The translations under genes and the position numbers were made by a program. The notes beneath the pieces were generated by a model. The model was given only the letters and a program-made list of their open reading frames with translations, was not told the origin of the DNA and did not search any database. Source: Gnetum montanum (taxonomy: Eukaryota > Streptophyta > Gnetopsida > Gnetales > Gnetaceae). Taken from it: a stretch of DNA of 53,470 nucleotides. The stretch covers positions 203,930 through 257,399 of the forward strand of contig MNCI01028269.1 in NCBI GenBank assembly GCA_015680685.1. Direction: 5' to 3'. This document shows positions 52,479 through 53,470 of the stretch, in pieces (positions within the stretch are counted from its first letter, which is position 1; each line of letters starts with the position of its first letter).

Positions 52479-53470
52479 TCTAGGATGAAACAACTGAATT
52501 GCGCAAAAAATGCCAATAATAATAATAAAACACTCAAGAAATAAAATGTAGGAAAAATCATAAGCACAAGGATTTTTCATGGTTCAACAAAGTGCCTATA
52601 TCCAGGGTAATGGATAATTCTCATTAACAAAAGCAAGAAGGAATGATACAAAATGCCCTACTCTACAATATAGCAATAGTACACCTATATACATGAGTCC
52701 TCTCTTGTAATCACAAGTGTTCATCTAAGGTTCATTGAACTTAGTCATTTCCCACTATGACCTATGATCTTTTAAGTACATTAGTAAATCATTTCTCGCC
52801 ATGATCTAACACTTTTTAAATACATCAGTAAAATGATTTCTCACATTGACCTAAGACTTTTTGGTTACTTTTAATGCCAATTTCGACTCACACTATTACA
52901 ACTATATGTATGTGCTTCCCTAGATATGTCTTGCATATCTTAATGTTAAGCACAAGTGTTCATCTAAGGTTCATTGAACTTAGTCATTATCCACTATGAC
53001 CTATGACTTTTTAAATACATTAGTAAATCATTTCCCACCATGAACTAACACCTTTTAAATATATCAATAAAATCATTTCTCACATTAACCTAAGATGTTT
53101 TGGTTACTTTTAATGCCAATTTCAACTCACACTATTATATCTATATGTATGTGCTTCGCTAGATATGTCTTGCACATCTTAATGTTAATGAGCCTTTTGA
53201 TTATTCGAAATCACCTATGCATTTCATCATTTACCCTTTGTAATCATCCAACATTTATGTCAAACTTTTTTTTTACTCATTTTGTGTTCATATAATATCT
53301 GTAGTTTATAATCTAGTGTTTATGTTCTAACTTTTTCATAAGTTCAAGTTAGCAATTTGCTTCAAATTTTAATTTTTGTTCAAATGGTTTTGTTTCATTC
53401 AAGATTTTTCCATGTTCTCCTTTGATATTGATAAACACATATAATTAAACAAATAAATGTAAAATATATG
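52479..53470. other. Right flank, possibly the start of another LTR
   Basis: Similarity to NA1 stops near 52478. TGAAACAACTG starts at 52485. TTTCATGGTTCAACAAAGTG (52575-52594) resembles a motif I recall from plant retroelement LTRs (ACGTGGTTCG...). The region is otherwise unrecognised, apart from the 239-bp duplication. Confidence 0.35.
52712..53189. repeat. 239-bp tandem duplication with internal sub-repeats
   Basis: CACAAGTGTTCATCTAAGGT begins both units (52712 and 52951), and both end TCTTAATGTTAA. Within each unit a motif of about 45 bp (CATTTCYCRCYATGAYCTAA-like) recurs two to three times. Confidence 0.93.

Overview
The window is plant nuclear DNA made almost wholly of decayed, nested LTR retrotransposons. 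It suggests a seed plant with a large, repeat-rich genome. I cannot name the species. The evidence is Ty1/copia, Athila-like and Tat-like gypsy coding remnants, primer-binding sites resembling the plant tRNA-Asp 3' end, an RTE-type LINE tail, low GC and strong loss of CpG. I recognise no intact host gene, rRNA, tRNA, CRISPR array or bacterial feature. Every coding region is a pseudogene broken by stops and frameshifts.

Layout. Positions 1-261 are the 3' end of an LTR inserted in a copia integrase gene. The copia remnant (integrase, reverse transcriptase, RNase H) runs to 2930 and its 3' LTR starts at 2932. From about 3.1 to 8.0 kb lie AT-rich LTR-like DNA, a 5'-truncated LINE (4131-4533), a diverged direct repeat, and about 2 kb in which I recognise nothing. 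The rest, 8.2-52.5 kb, is one nest. I solved it from matching 5-bp target-site duplications and from reading frames that rejoin when the inserts are removed.

The nest. NA0 (minus strand) survives only as a gag start, PBS and 14 bp of LTR (7500-8216). NA1 (plus, 8217-52478) inserted into the NA0 LTR. NA1 was hit twice: by ATH, an Athila-like gypsy element (minus, 11278-30134, TSD CCATG), and by NA3 (minus, 30953-47322, TSD CATGG). ATH was split by NA2 (plus, 15366-24461, TSD GTAGA). The 5' LTR of NA3 was split by TAT, a Tat-like element (minus, 38555-47001, TSD ATCAT/ATCAC). The window ends with a 239-bp tandem duplication.

Most interesting: NA0, NA1, NA2 and NA3 belong to one family that I call NA. 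Their LTRs are about 0.85-0.88 kb and run TGATGA/TGATAA to TCATCA, with a tRNA-Asp-type PBS. ORF1 is a gag, with a protease domain only in NA1. No polymerase or integrase was seen in any copy. The 3' half carries a second gene, ORF2: a central globular domain followed by a very long coiled coil. In all three informative copies ORF2 is preceded by the same cassette: paired GATATC boxes, a TATA box about 250 nt before a 5' splice donor, a 250-300 nt intron, and a 3' splice site abutting the ATG. The LTR promoters carry the same boxes and TATA. A PPT-like motif also recurs at the end of gag and in the ORF2 leader.

All element boundaries and protein calls come from reading by eye. No database search, alignment program or coiled-coil predictor was run. 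Names such as NA, ATH and TAT are working labels.
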